Notes under the pieces: generated by a model
What the model was told of the DNA's origin: nothing
The model's input: only the letters and a program-made list of their open reading frames with translations
Databases searched by the model: none
Position numbers and translations under genes: made by a program
Origin: Thalassospira sp. MCCC 1A01148
GTDB taxonomy: Bacteria; Pseudomonadota; Alphaproteobacteria; Rhodospirillales; Thalassospiraceae
Assembly: GCF_001613795.1 (NCBI RefSeq)
Contig: NZ_LPVZ01000022.1
Span: forward strand, 186,001-250,000
Reading direction: 5' to 3'
Length of the DNA: 64,000 nt
Shown here: one piece after another, positions 8,577 through 17,808 of the stretch
How positions within the stretch are numbered: the stretch's first letter is position 1
Layout: each line of letters begins with the position of its first letter

Positions 8577-8621
8577 GTGGGACGGGCAGGATCCGTAGCA
8601 GGTTTATGTAGCCGCAAACTC

Positions 8622-9233
8622 TTAGCCACAAACCTTGGGCAGGTCATATTCACCGCGAATTTCAGACAGGCCATCGGCAAGTTCCCGACGGCGGAGTTCG
8701 GCCGCGGTTTCATCGGCGATATTGGCATCCCTTGCGATGATGTCGCCATACATGGCGCGCGCGGTGCTTTCCTGTCCCTGATCGGAATAGGCAAGGGCTT
8801 CAAGCCACAGGCCGGCAACCACGAAATCGGCATTACCTGATTGCTGGGCCAAGTCGGCATTGGCAATGGCCGATGCATGGTCGCATTTGGCAAGGGCCGC
8901 AAGGCCGGTAAAGGCATCATCGCCGATCTTTGCGCGGATGCGATCACGCTTTTCCTTCTGGGCGGCTTCATATGCCTCGCGTTCGGCGGCATCGGCACTT
9001 GCGCCCGAAATGGCCCCGGCGGTTGCCCCGGTGGCCCCGCCATAAACCGCAGAGCGTGCCGCGGCCTCTATCGGGTCGCCGCCAAAGATCGCAGCCGTGA
9101 CAAAGCCGCCAACGGCCCCCGAAATGGCCCCGATTCCGGCGCCTTGTCCTGCATATTCGCCGGTTTTGCCAGTGCACCCCGCAAGGGCTGCGATTGAAAG
9201 GCCAAGAGCGGTTGCAATGACGACAGGGCGCAT
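8622..9233 (-). CDS. glycine-zipper lipoprotein
   Basis: A 203-residue exported lipoprotein. A signal sequence ends in the lipobox LAGC (cysteine at about residue 20). Residues 30-80 are a glycine/alanine zipper (GAGIGAISGAVGGF, GGATGATAGAISGAS) of the kind seen in outer-membrane-associated proteins, followed by a charged helix EREAYEAAQKEKRDR and a helical C-terminal domain with repeats of Ala-rich helices. Glycine-zipper lipoproteins usually sit at the outer membrane. I do not recognise a specific family and cannot assign a function. It has its own transcription unit, with about 190 bases to each neighbour. Confidence 0.7.
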   Translation of the reverse strand: MRPVVIATALGLSIAALAGCTGKTGEYAGQGAGIGAISGAVGGFVTAAIFGGDPIEAAARSAVYGGATGATAGAISGASADAAEREAYEAAQKEKRDRIRAKIGDDAFTGLAALAKCDHASAIANADLAQQSGNADFVVAGLWLEALAYSDQGQESTARAMYGDIIARDANIADETAAELRRRELADGLSEIRGEYDLPKVCG

Positions 9234-9421
9234 GAGGTGTCCAATCCGGTTTCAATTCATAATAGCATAGCCTACATCGAAATCGCGCCCGACCGAAAGA
9301 GCGAAGGCAATCGCGTGCCGCAAACAAAAAAGACAACCTGCCAGAGGTGGCGCGGTTGCCTTAAGTTGGGACAAACCATTGCTGGATGTCACAGGGTAAG
9401 CGTTAAGCTGGTAAAGCCCGA

Positions 9422-9955
9422 TCAGGCGATATCGTCCGTTGCCGGGCGGCGTTTGCGTCCCGTGATCATGGCGCGCACCAGATTTTCGTGATGACGGAGG
9501 CTGGCCAGCAACACGCCGCCAACATGCAGCAGAACAAGGAACAACAGGCCGTTTGCCAGCGCCTCGTGGGTTTCCTCTACCCACTCGGAACCCCAGAACA
9601 TGGTGGTGGTGTACATCCAGCCGGTCAGAATGCAGCCCGCCATGGCGAGAATGAGGGCGATGATCATCGCCGCGCCGGCCGGGTTGTGGCCAAGATAACG
9701 CGGTTCCGTGCCGCGCAGGATATCGCCAAGATATTTAAGCGTTGCCCGGGGGCTTTTGATGAACTGGGTGAAACGGGCATAACGGGTGCCGATCAGGCCC
9801 CAGATCAGACGCAGTGCAATCAGGCCGCCCGCGGCATAGCCCGCCCAGTGATGCAGGCTGTCCCATTCTTCAGCCGTGACCCAGGCAATGACGAAACTTG
9901 CCGCCAAGCCCCAGTGGAACAGGCGGACAAACGGGTCCCATACTTTGACAGACAT
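9422..9955 (-). CDS. cytochrome b561-family membrane protein
   Basis: A 177-residue, four-helix cytochrome b/b561-type protein (COG3658 style). It starts VKVWDPFVRLFHWGLAASF, where the histidine in helix 1 is a haem ligand; LHHWAGYAAGGLIALRLIWG supplies the second-helix histidine pair, and HEALANGLLFLVLLHVGGV the last. Such proteins carry two b haems and relay electrons between the quinone pool and periplasmic partners. It lies 147 bases downstream of, and on the same strand as, a periplasmic PepSY protein gene and is divergent from a two-component system, a layout in which the regulators usually control the redox pair. The C-terminal tail is basic (GRKRRP). Confidence 0.85.
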   Translation of the reverse strand: MSVKVWDPFVRLFHWGLAASFVIAWVTAEEWDSLHHWAGYAAGGLIALRLIWGLIGTRYARFTQFIKSPRATLKYLGDILRGTEPRYLGHNPAGAAMIIALILAMAGCILTGWMYTTTMFWGSEWVEETHEALANGLLFLVLLHVGGVLLASLRHHENLVRAMITGRKRRPATDDIA

Positions 9956-10102
9956 GATGCGTGCTCCTGACTGTTGAATGCGTTTTCAGATGGCGGGTTC
10001 GAAGAGGCGGCTTTGACCGAAGGCACCCGTGCAGGCAGGCACGGGGCGTGGGGACAGGACAACGGTCAAAGCCGCACTCAGCCGAGGGAGGACCGATTGA
10101 GA

Positions 10103-10405
10103 TCAGTCGTCTTCCTTGACGAGTTCAAAGGTTGACGGGTTGAAATAGGCTTCAACTTTCTTGCCATCGGCCTTGATGGCGTAAACTTCAAAGCAGCCAT
10201 CATCTTCCTTGATCTTGCGGACGTCCCAGCCCTCGGCCGTCAGTTTTTCCTTGAGCGCATCCATGCTCTGCCATTCGGATTTCGGCACGTTGCAATAATC
10301 GTCACTGGCCTGTGCGGTATGCGCCGTCAGGCCAAGGGAGGCAGTGGCAAGGAGCGTTGCAGCAAAACTGCCAAGGGCGGCTTTCTTCAAAACAGTGTTT
10401 TTCAT
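10103..10405 (-). CDS. periplasmic PepSY domain protein
   Basis: A 100-residue exported protein. A signal peptide of about 33 residues ends in AHTAQAS. The mature part is one PepSY-type domain: a helix SMDALKEKLTAEGWDVRKI and the strand pair DGCFEVYAIKADGKKVEAYF, ending FELVKEDD. Two cysteines (in DDYCNVP and DDGCFEV) could form a disulfide. PepSY_2 proteins next to cytochrome b genes are common in proteobacteria, with unclear roles. It is divergent from the response regulator at 10568 across 162 bases, so it is probably a target of that system. Confidence 0.8.
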   Translation of the reverse strand: MKNTVLKKAALGSFAATLLATASLGLTAHTAQASDDYCNVPKSEWQSMDALKEKLTAEGWDVRKIKEDDGCFEVYAIKADGKKVEAYFNPSTFELVKEDD

Positions 10406-10567
10406 GGCTCGGTTCCTTCATAAGATAGGGGTAATGTCATGATCGGTGCCGAGTATGGCGTGCTTCCCTGACAGCAAACTGAACCGGATGTTTTTCACCG
10501 TTCAGCACACTGTCAGGAACGGCCGTTACCCACGGCAGATTGTGCGAAGCTTCGGGAAGAGGTTGGG

Positions 10568-11227
10568 GTGCGTATTCTTCTGGTCGAAGATGAATTGATG
10601 CTGGCAGACGCGGTGCGCGATCATTTACTCGCAAGCGGCGAGGCGGTTGATCACAGTGCAAGTGTGGTCGATGCCGAGATCATGCTGCGCGGGACCAATT
10701 ATGATGTGTTGTTGCTGGACCTTAACCTGCCCGATGGCAAGGGGCTTGATCTGTTGCGCGATCTGCGCCGCCAAGGGTCGGCCACACCATGCATTATCCT
10801 GACCGCGCAGGATCAGATTTCGGATCGGATCGCGGGGCTTAATGCCGGGGCAGATGATTATCTGGTCAAGCCGTTTGATCTGAACGAGTTATCCGCACGT
10901 TTGGCCGCCGTTTCGCGGCGCTATAGCGGCAATCCCAATCCGTTTGTCGAGTTGCAGGGCGGGGTCGAGGTGGACCTTGCCGGGCGGTCGGTTTTGCGGG
11001 GTGGCGAACATATCGATCTGACATCGCGTGAATGGGCGCTGTTTGATCAGATGGTCAAACGGCCGGGCCAGACATTATCAAAGCGCCAGCTTGAAGAAGC
11101 GCTTTATGAATTTGGTGCCGAGATCGAAAGCAACACGGTCGAGGTATATGTCAGCCGCCTGCGCCGCAAGCTTGGCCGCGACGTGATCAAGACCGTGCGC
11201 GGTGTCGGCTATCGGGTTGAGGGATAA
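10568..11227 (+). CDS. OmpR/PhoB-family response regulator
   Basis: A 219-residue two-domain regulator. The receiver has the acidic pair ED (residues 7-8), phospho-acceptor Asp51 in LLLDLNLPDG and Lys101 in YLVKPF. The C-terminal winged helix is of the OmpR type, with LTSREWALFDQMVKRPG and VEVYVSRLRRKLG, closing in the standard VRGVGYRVE. It starts with GTG at 10568, behind a gaagagg ribosome binding site; upstream ATG alternatives would not give the family N-terminus. The stop overlaps the kinase start codon (TAATG), so the two are co-translated. It is closest in style to QseB/PmrA-type regulators. Divergent PepSY and cytochrome b genes are likely targets. Confidence 0.93.
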   Translation: MRILLVEDELMLADAVRDHLLASGEAVDHSASVVDAEIMLRGTNYDVLLLDLNLPDGKGLDLLRDLRRQGSATPCIILTAQDQISDRIAGLNAGADDYLVKPFDLNELSARLAAVSRRYSGNPNPFVELQGGVEVDLAGRSVLRGGEHIDLTSREWALFDQMVKRPGQTLSKRQLEEALYEFGAEIESNTVEVYVSRLRRKLGRDVIKTVRGVGYRVEG

Positions 11228-12636
11228 TGAAGATCAGGGCGCAAAACAGTCTTCAGTTCATTCTGACCAAACGCCTGACCTTAATTGTCGCGGTGTTCTG
11301 GGTGATCGGGGCCCTGTTTGCGGCCTACACGGCGCGCCATGAGATGGAGGAGGGGGCCGATACCGCCCTTGTCGAGACGTCACGGCGGACCTCGACCCTT
11401 ATCATTGATTATCTTGAAAACCATCAGGACGCGGGCGGGATTGTTGTCTTGCCCGAACCGGGCTTTGACGCTGTTCATGATGGTGATGATGATGAGGATA
11501 GCGATCATGACGGTGATGTCGACGATTTCGATGACTTCATGCAGTATCAATTGCGTGATGCAAAGGGTGACGTGCTGCTGCGGTCGCAAAATGCGCCGGA
11601 AACGCCATTTGATGCGCCGCTTGAGCCCGGCTTCAGCGATGGTGATGAGGTTCGTGTCTATACCAGTGTGACCGGCAATGGTGATCTGTTCATGCAAGTG
11701 GCCGAACCGACCGAGCATCGCAATGAAGCGATCATTGAAACCATGGTGTCGCAGTTCACGCCGCTGATTTTCCTGATCCCGGTGACCATTCTTGCGGTGG
11801 TCTATAGCGTGACCCGTGCGCTGGGTCCGGTACGCCGGGTCCGCAACGAGATCGAGGCACGCGGGGAGGGCAACCTGACCCCGATTGCGCAGGACGACCA
11901 GACCGAGGAAATCAACACCATTGTCACGGCGGTTAACCGCTTGATGGCAAAGCTTGAGGCGGCACTCAGTGTCGAGCGCAGCTTTACCGCCAACAGTGCG
12001 CATGAACTGCGCACGCCGATCGCCGTGGCGCTGGCACAAACGCAAAGGCTTCTGGCGGAACTGCCCGAAGGGCACGCGGCCCGAAAACGGGCGGTCCAGA
12101 CGGAAGAGGCGCTTAAACGCCTGTCGCGGTTGTCCGAAAAGCTTTTGCAGCTGGCGCGTGCGGAATCAAGTGGCGGGTTCAGTCCGACCGGACATAATCA
12201 GGAGCTTGGTCCGACGCTTAATCTGGTGATCGAAGACATCCGACGGGCCGGGATGGACGGGGCGGAGATCCGTTCTGGTGCGGAAAATCTGGCAACCCTA
12301 TCGGCCAATATCGACCATGACGCCTTTGCGATTTGCATGCGCAATCTGATTGAAAATGCCCTGAAATATGGCGGGGATGACGAACCCGTCGATATCCGTG
12401 TGGTGGAGGGGCACATCGTGCAAGTCGCAAATGGTGGCGCGCCGGTCAGCCCTGATGAACTGGCGCAACTGACGACCCGCTTCAAACGATCCAGCAACAA
12501 GGCCGATGGATCAGGACTGGGTTTGGCGATTGTCGAGGCGATTGCACGCAATACCAAGGCAGAGCTCAAGCTTTATTCCCCGCGCCCGGATCATGCGGAC
12601 GGCTTCATGGCCGAGCTTCGTTTGCATCAAAGCTAA
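11227..12636 (+). CDS. sensor histidine kinase with EF-hand-like acidic periplasmic loop
   Basis: A 469-residue membrane sensor kinase. The first transmembrane segment is about residues 14-34 and the second about 177-196 (LIFLIPVTILAVVYSV), framing a periplasmic domain. HAMP-like residues follow, then the H-box SAHELRTPIAVALA, the N-box MRNLIENALKYGG and the G-box GSGLGLAIVEAIA. In the periplasmic domain, residues 81-104 are very acidic and contain DSDHDGDVDDFD (residues 91-102), a full match to the EF-hand loop pattern D-x-D-x-D-G-x-[ILV]-x-x-x-[DE]. This suggests a divalent-cation sensor, functionally reminiscent of the PhoQ acidic patch, but cation identity is inference. It overlaps the response regulator by one base. 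Confidence 0.92.
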   Translation: MKIRAQNSLQFILTKRLTLIVAVFWVIGALFAAYTARHEMEEGADTALVETSRRTSTLIIDYLENHQDAGGIVVLPEPGFDAVHDGDDDEDSDHDGDVDDFDDFMQYQLRDAKGDVLLRSQNAPETPFDAPLEPGFSDGDEVRVYTSVTGNGDLFMQVAEPTEHRNEAIIETMVSQFTPLIFLIPVTILAVVYSVTRALGPVRRVRNEIEARGEGNLTPIAQDDQTEEINTIVTAVNRLMAKLEAALSVERSFTANSAHELRTPIAVALAQTQRLLAELPEGHAARKRAVQTEEALKRLSRLSEKLLQLARAESSGGFSPTGHNQELGPTLNLVIEDIRRAGMDGAEIRSGAENLATLSANIDHDAFAICMRNLIENALKYGGDDEPVDIRVVEGHIVQVANGGAPVSPDELAQLTTRFKRSSNKADGSGLGLAIVEAIARNTKAELKLYSPRPDHADGFMAELRLHQS

Positions 12637-12754
12637 GCGAACAAACAGCCCCCATAAAACGTCTGACCAGCAATGCAGCCCCGGAAAACCGGGTTGAAGA
12701 TTTGCGATCATGGCGCGGGGTTACCGTTTTATGTTTTGAAATCGAAACGTCATA

Positions 12755-12774
12755 AATGGCAGTTTTCCGCCATT
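12755..12774 (+). promoter_or_regulatory. hairpin upstream of the LacI-type gene
   Basis: An 8-base stem with one mismatch (AATGGCAG with CCGCCATT, loop TTTT) lies directly 5' of the operator-like site at 12774. It has no T-run. It may be part of a compound operator. Confidence 0.3.
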
Positions 12775-12787
12775 GTAAACGTTTCAA
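12774..12787. promoter_or_regulatory. LacI/GalR-type operator candidate
   Basis: TGTAAACGTTTCAA has the perfect core AAACGTTT with the central CG that typifies LacI/GalR-family operators. It lies about 85 bases upstream of the LacI-type gene and would let the regulator control itself and the ABC operon behind it. Confidence 0.5.
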
Positions 12788-12872
12788 ATGTTCATAAAAC
12801 GGAAACACAAGTGTTATCGAAGTGACTTCTTCGTTGGGTATGGTTTGGCCCGTCGAAGGAGTTTTGTTGCAG

Positions 12873-13919
12873 ATGACACCCAAGCCCACCATGCGCACAG
12901 TCGCCGCCAAGGCCGGCGTTTCAATCGCAACCGTATCACGGGTGATCAATTGCCCTGATGAGGTTCCGACTGAAACGGTTGAGCGCGTGCGTGAGGCCAT
13001 GGCGTATCTGAAATATCGGCCAAACATGAATGGCCGACGCCTTAAAATGGCGCAGACGCGGTCTGTCGGGGTTTTGGTGCCAACCATGGCCAACCCGGTT
13101 TTTGCAACATCGGTCCAGGGGATCGAGCAGGCCGCCCATGAAGATGGTCTGACCGTTCTTTTGACGTCATCGGAATACGACCCCGAACGCGAATTGGACG
13201 CGGTTTCGACATTGCTGAATAACCGGGTGGACGGGTTGATCCTGACACTGGCCAATGCCGATGATAATCGCGTGATCGACCTTTTGATCAGCGAAAACAT
13301 CCCGTTCGTGTTGCTGTTTAACCAGCCAAGCCGAACCGATGTGGCGTCCATCAGTGTCGATAACGCCAAGTCGGCCTATGACATCACGCAGGCGATGATT
13401 GCAAAGGGGCATCGCAAGCTTGCGATGGTGGCCGGCCATTTTGAAAGTTCGGACCGTTCGCGCCAGCGTTATGACGGGTTCTGTCAGGCCATTAACGACG
13501 CAAACCAACAGGACGCGGCGGCGATGGCGGCCCCGCGCCTGTGTCAGGTCGGGTTTGGCGAGACCGATCTTGAGGGCATTCTTGAAAGTTTTCTGACCGG
13601 GCCGGATGCGGTCACGGGTCTTGTCTGTTCGACTGACATGCTGGCGATTGCCGCAATCAGCGCATGCCGCACCTATGGGCTTTCGGTCCCGGGGGATGTG
13701 TCAGTCGGGGGCATTGACGGAATTGCGGTGGGTGGGCTGATCACACCGAAACTGTGTTCGGCCGTTCAACCCACCCAGAAGATGGGCCAGCAGGCGCTTG
13801 CATTCCTGCTGGGCCTGATACGGGGGCAGACAGAACCGCAAAGTTTGCTTTTGCCCCATCAACTTAGCACGGGTGAGTCGATCGGACCCGCCCGGCATCA
13901 GTCATCACCCCGATTATAG
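12873..13919 (+). CDS. LacI-family transcriptional regulator
   Basis: A 348-residue LacI/GalR regulator. The N-terminal helix-turn-helix TMRTVAAKAGVSIATVSRVI and hinge helix region KMAQTRSVGVLVPTMANPVF are canonical, followed by a periplasmic-binding-protein fold with VDGLILTLAN and the C-terminal DVSVGGIDGI. The frame is open upstream to 12822, but the family N-terminus fits ATG at 12873; TTG at 12867 is an alternative with better spacing to the gaagga site. The stop is only 11 bases before the ABC substrate-binding protein start, so the regulator is probably the first gene of the operon it controls. Its effector is likely the imported phosphodiester or a breakdown product (inference). Confidence 0.9.
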   Translation: MTPKPTMRTVAAKAGVSIATVSRVINCPDEVPTETVERVREAMAYLKYRPNMNGRRLKMAQTRSVGVLVPTMANPVFATSVQGIEQAAHEDGLTVLLTSSEYDPERELDAVSTLLNNRVDGLILTLANADDNRVIDLLISENIPFVLLFNQPSRTDVASISVDNAKSAYDITQAMIAKGHRKLAMVAGHFESSDRSRQRYDGFCQAINDANQQDAAAMAAPRLCQVGFGETDLEGILESFLTGPDAVTGLVCSTDMLAIAAISACRTYGLSVPGDVSVGGIDGIAVGGLITPKLCSAVQPTQKMGQQALAFLLGLIRGQTEPQSLLLPHQLSTGESIGPARHQSSPRL

Positions 13920-13930
13920 GGAGATCAAAA

Positions 13931-14941
13931 GTGCGTTTCAAACAACTTGTCATGGGTGTGAGCCTTGCGGTTGCTGCCACGGCGGCACAGCCTGCCTTCG
14001 CTGATGAAGCAGCGATTTGCTATAACTGCCCGCCGGAATGGGCTGACTGGGGCGGACAGCTCAAGAATATCTCGAAAGATCTGGGCATTGATGTCCCGCA
14101 GGATAACAAAAACTCGGGCCAGACCCTGTCGCAGCTTTTGGCGGAAAAAGAAAACCCGGTTGCCGATGTCGCCTATTACGGTGTGTCTTTTGGCATCAAG
14201 GCCAATGAAGCCGGTGTTGTTCAGAACTACAAGCCGACCAATTTCGATGCGATCCCGGATGGTCTGAAAGACCCGAACGGCGCATGGTTTGCGATCCATT
14301 CCGGCACGATTGGCCTGTTTGTCAATGTTGACGCGCTTGACGGTGCGCCGGTCCCGCAAAGCTGGAATGACCTTTTGAAGCCGGAATATGCGGGCATGGT
14401 CGGGTATCTTGACCCATCAAGCGCCTTTGTCGGCTATGCCGGTGCGGTTGCGATCAACCGTGCGATGGGTGGATCACTTGATGACTTCACCCCGGGTATC
14501 GAGTTCTTCAAGAAGCTCAAGGAAAACGATCCGATCGTGCCGAAACAGACCGCCTATGCACGTGTTCTGTCGGGCGAAATTCCGATCCTGCTTGATTACG
14601 ATTTCAATGCCTATCGCGCGAAATACAAAGACAGTGCGAATGTTGAATTCGTCATCCCGTCCGAGGGTACGGTCACGGTGCCGTATGTCATGAGCCTGGT
14701 TGCCAACAACCCGCATGGCGAGAACGGCAAAAAGGTTCTGGATTACGTGATGTCGGACAAAGGCCAGTCCCATTGGGCAAATGCCTTCCTGCGTCCGGTG
14801 ATCCCGAGTGCAATGTCGCCGGAAGCGGCATCCAAGTTCCTGCCGGAAGCCGACTATGCCCGTTCCCAGCCGGTTGATTACGCCAAGATGGCAACCGTAC
14901 AGACCGGGTTCTCTGACCGTTATCTGGCCGAGGTACGTTAA
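13931..14941 (+). CDS. ABC transporter periplasmic substrate-binding protein
   Basis: A 336-residue exported binding protein of the iron/putrescine/2-aminoethylphosphonate type (cluster D fold). A signal peptide of about 24 residues ends AAQPAFA. The mature N-terminus AICYNCPPEWADWGG includes a CxxC pair; ligand-site segments include HSGTIGLFVN and QTAYARVLSGEIPILLDYD. It starts with GTG at 13931 behind a tagggag ribosome binding site. It is followed directly by two permease genes, an ATPase and a GpdQ-like phosphodiesterase. The combination points to a phosphorylated small molecule, such as a glycerophosphodiester or aminophosphonate, as ligand, rather than iron or polyamine; this is inference from context. 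Confidence 0.88.
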   Translation: MRFKQLVMGVSLAVAATAAQPAFADEAAICYNCPPEWADWGGQLKNISKDLGIDVPQDNKNSGQTLSQLLAEKENPVADVAYYGVSFGIKANEAGVVQNYKPTNFDAIPDGLKDPNGAWFAIHSGTIGLFVNVDALDGAPVPQSWNDLLKPEYAGMVGYLDPSSAFVGYAGAVAINRAMGGSLDDFTPGIEFFKKLKENDPIVPKQTAYARVLSGEIPILLDYDFNAYRAKYKDSANVEFVIPSEGTVTVPYVMSLVANNPHGENGKKVLDYVMSDKGQSHWANAFLRPVIPSAMSPEAASKFLPEADYARSQPVDYAKMATVQTGFSDRYLAEVR

Positions 14942-14948
14942 GGTGTCG

Positions 14949-15848
14949 ATGGACCTTGATTTGAAGGAGGGGCGTTCGCGCCCTTCCTTGCTTTCATCCT
15001 TTTTAACCCCGCGCGCAGCGGCTGCAAGCCCGGCGATCCTGACGGTCTTGCTAATCCCGGGGCTTGTGATTGTTGCGGCGTTCTTTTTGATCCCGCTTGC
15101 GCGTGTTGCGGTCGAAGTCGGCAACGGGCCGGAGGGATGGGGGACGTATCTTCTGATCCTGACCAATGCGCGCTATCTGGAAAGTCTGATCCAGACGCTT
15201 GCGATGTCGGCAGGCGTTACGGTGATGGCGTTGGTCCTGTGTGCGATTGTCGGGCTGTTTTTGGTGCGCAACAGATTTGCCGGACGCAGCATTTTGATCG
15301 GGACATTGACCTTGCCGCTGTCCTTTCCGGGCACGGTGGTTGGCTTCATGGTGATCATGCTGGCCGGACGCCAAGGCGTGATTGGCGGGCTGACCGACGC
15401 GGCGTTCGGGTCGAAGCTTGTCTTTGCCTATGACATTGCGGGTCTTTTTATCGGCTATCTGTATTTTTCGATCCCGCGCGTGATCTTGGCGGTGATGGCA
15501 TCTGCCGAGAAGCTTGACCTGCAGCTTGAAGAAGCGGCGCGGTCGCTTGGTGCATCGCGGTTTCGTGTGATTTGCGACGTGATTTTACCCGGCCTCATGC
15601 CCGGCCTGATTTCATCAGGGGCCATTTGCTTTGCAACGGCGATGGGCGCGTTTGGCACGGCCTTTACGCTGGCGACCGATATCGATGTGTTGCCGATGGT
15701 GATCTATACCGAGTTTACGCGGAACGCCAATATTCCGGTGGCGGCCGCCCTTAGCATTGTGCTGGGCCTGATCACCTGGGCGTGTCTGGCTGCGGTGCGC
15801 AGCTTTACCGGCGAGGGCAAAAGCCTGCCGGTGCGCGGAGGGGCATGA
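14949..15848 (+). CDS. ABC transporter permease 1
   Basis: A 299-residue inner-membrane permease with about six to seven hydrophobic segments, beginning with LTVLLIPGLVIVAAFFLIPL. The EAA loop that contacts the ATPase is visible as EEAARSLGASRFRVICDVIL. The open frame runs upstream into the binding-protein gene, but ATG at 14949 (with aagg just 5') or GTG at 14943 are the sensible starts, 1 to 7 bases after the upstream stop. Order in the operon (binding protein, permease, permease, ATPase) is that of PotABCD/PhnSTUV-type importers. Confidence 0.88.
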   Translation: MDLDLKEGRSRPSLLSSFLTPRAAAASPAILTVLLIPGLVIVAAFFLIPLARVAVEVGNGPEGWGTYLLILTNARYLESLIQTLAMSAGVTVMALVLCAIVGLFLVRNRFAGRSILIGTLTLPLSFPGTVVGFMVIMLAGRQGVIGGLTDAAFGSKLVFAYDIAGLFIGYLYFSIPRVILAVMASAEKLDLQLEEAARSLGASRFRVICDVILPGLMPGLISSGAICFATAMGAFGTAFTLATDIDVLPMVIYTEFTRNANIPVAAALSIVLGLITWACLAAVRSFTGEGKSLPVRGGA

Positions 15849-15849
15849 T

Positions 15850-16659
15850 ATGCGACGCACAGGTATCTTTTACGCGCAGCTTGGCCTGACCATTTTGCTG
15901 TGCCTGTTTATCGTGGTGCCGATCGTGATGTCGGCGCTTGCCGGGGTGACGGTCAATGTGTTTCAGGGATTGTCTTCGGGCCTGACGCTGCGCTGGATAT
16001 TTGAGGTCTGGGACCTTTATGCATCAAGCATCTTCTTGTCATTGTGGCTGGCGATTGCGTGTCTGTTCGTGACGCTGATTGCCGGTGTGCCGTTGGCATA
16101 TGTTCTGGTGCGCAAGCCCGGCCGTGCCACCCGGTTGTTTGAGGAATTGCTGACACTGCCGGTGGCAATCCCCGGTCTGGCCTTGGCGCTCGCACTTTTG
16201 ATCACCTATGGCGGGGTCAGTGGATATCGGTCCAGTTGGCTTTTCATCCTGACCGGGCATGTGTTGTTTACCCTGCCATTCATGGTGCGGTCTGTTGCAG
16301 CCGTGATGTCGGCGATGGATATGAAAACCCTTGAAGAAGGGGCGGCAAGCCTTGGTGCCGGGTTCTGGCGGCGGTTCTTTACCGTAATCGTACCCAATGC
16401 AAAGCCCGGCATTCTGGCCGGTGCATTGATGGTGGTCACGCTGTCGGTCGGGGAGTTCAACCTGACCTGGATGCTGCATACGCCGCTGACCAAAACGCTG
16501 CCGGTCGGGCTTGCGGATTCCTATGCTTCCATGCGCCTTGAGATCGGCAGCGCCTATACCCTGATTTTCTTTGTACTGATCATGCCGTTGCTGATTGCCA
16601 TGCAAATACTGGCAAACCGGAGCAGCAAGCCTGCACGCGCGACGGCGGAGGATAAATAA
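15850..16659 (+). CDS. ABC transporter permease 2
   Basis: A 269-residue permease that pairs with the preceding one. It has about six membrane segments, such as [20 protein letters not shown] and [11 protein letters not shown], and an EAA loop [20 protein letters not shown]. The ATG is one base after the TGA stop of permease 1, and its own stop overlaps the ATPase start (TAATG), so the three transport genes are tightly coupled. The C-terminus is short and basic. It forms the heterodimeric membrane channel of the importer (family knowledge). Confidence 0.88.
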   Translation: MRRTGIFYAQLGLTILLCLFIVVPIVMSALAGVTVNVFQGLSSGLTLRWIFEVWDLYASSIFLSLWLAIACLFVTLIAGVPLAYVLVRKPGRATRLFEELLTLPVAIPGLALALALLITYGGVSGYRSSWLFILTGHVLFTLPFMVRSVAAVMSAMDMKTLEEGAASLGAGFWRRFFTVIVPNAKPGILAGALMVVTLSVGEFNLTWMLHTPLTKTLPVGLADSYASMRLEIGSAYTLIFFVLIMPLLIAMQILANRSSKPARATAEDK

Positions 16660-17753
16660 TGACCACTTCCCAAAAACAGGCATCGCAGGCGCAAGACGCC
16701 GGTACTGCGATTGCGCTGACAAACTGTGCCAAGACTTTTGCCGATGGCACACGCGCCCTGATGCCGTTCGATCTGTCGATCACGGCGGGCGAGACGCTGG
16801 TTTTGCTGGGACCATCGGGCTGCGGCAAAACCACGATCCTGCGCATGATTGCCGGGCTGGAATTCCCCGATGCGGGTGGTGCAATTCATTTCGGCGACGA
16901 CGATGTGACCCGCCAGTCGATTGAGCAGCGTCGGGTCGGCATGGTGTTTCAGTCCTATGCGCTGTTTCCCAATATGACGGTGGCCGAAAACGTGGCCTAT
17001 GGCCTTAAGGTGCAAAAGGTTGGCAAGGCCGAACGCGATCAGCGCGTGCGCGAGATGCTTGAAATGATGCATATCGACATGCTGGCCAATCGCCGGGTCG
17101 ATCAGCTTTCCGGTGGGCAGCGCCAGCGTGTGGCACTTGCGCGCGCCATTGCGCCGCGTCCGCGTGTTTTGCTGCTCGACGAGCCGTTGACAGCCCTTGA
17201 TGCCAAGCTGCGCGTCCGGCTCAGGACCGAGATCAATGCGCTTTTACGCAAGCTTGGCATTACAGCGATTTACGTCAGCCATGATCAGGAAGAAGCCATG
17301 GCACTGGGCGACCGGATCGTTGTGATGCAAAAGGGTGAAATCGCGCAGATCGGGACACCACAGGAAATTTATCGCGCGCCGAAAACCCCGTTTGTGGCCG
17401 ACTTCGTCGGGGCAAGTAATTGCCTGAAGGTCGATATCGAAAACGGGCGGGCTTTGCTGGGCAAGGTTGATGTTGATGTGTCGCCCGCGTGGAATGCCAG
17501 CCAGACGACCGACGGGTTGTCAGAAATCTATTTCCGGGCCGATGGCCTTGCGCTTTGTGCCGCGGATGATGCGCATTTCACCGCGAGGGTTGAGGCTGTT
17601 TCATATTTGGGGGAACGGCTGCGCGTGACGGTTTCGGGTATCGGCGAAGAAGCGGTTTTGGTTGATACTGACCCTGATACAAACATGACGCCGGGCGAGA
17701 CGGTGCATTGCCGGTTGGTGCCAGAACGCCTCACCGTGTTTGCCGCAAGCTGA
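16659..17753 (+). CDS. ABC transporter ATP-binding protein
   Basis: A 364-residue PotA/UgpC-like ATPase. Walker A is GPSGCGKTT, the signature is [15 protein letters not shown], Walker B is [16 protein letters not shown] and the switch histidine is in [14 protein letters not shown]. After residue 240 there is a TOBE-type regulatory domain ([19 protein letters not shown]). The length and domain plan match polyamine/phosphonate/maltose-type importers. It overlaps the second permease by one base and is followed 55 bases later by the phosphodiesterase gene. Confidence 0.92.
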   Translation: MTTSQKQASQAQDAGTAIALTNCAKTFADGTRALMPFDLSITAGETLVLLGPSGCGKTTILRMIAGLEFPDAGGAIHFGDDDVTRQSIEQRRVGMVFQSYALFPNMTVAENVAYGLKVQKVGKAERDQRVREMLEMMHIDMLANRRVDQLSGGQRQRVALARAIAPRPRVLLLDEPLTALDAKLRVRLRTEINALLRKLGITAIYVSHDQEEAMALGDRIVVMQKGEIAQIGTPQEIYRAPKTPFVADFVGASNCLKVDIENGRALLGKVDVDVSPAWNASQTTDGLSEIYFRADGLALCAADDAHFTARVEAVSYLGERLRVTVSGIGEEAVLVDTDPDTNMTPGETVHCRLVPERLTVFAAS

Positions 17754-17808
17754 CGGTTTCCAGTCCCAACACGCACAAGAAATTTCAGATACGAGAGACT
17801 TTAAAAGC

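Noticed and set aside
14808-14948. Longer start for permease 1 inside the binding-protein gene
   Set aside because: The extra 47 residues are a frame shadow of the binding protein and lack membrane character.
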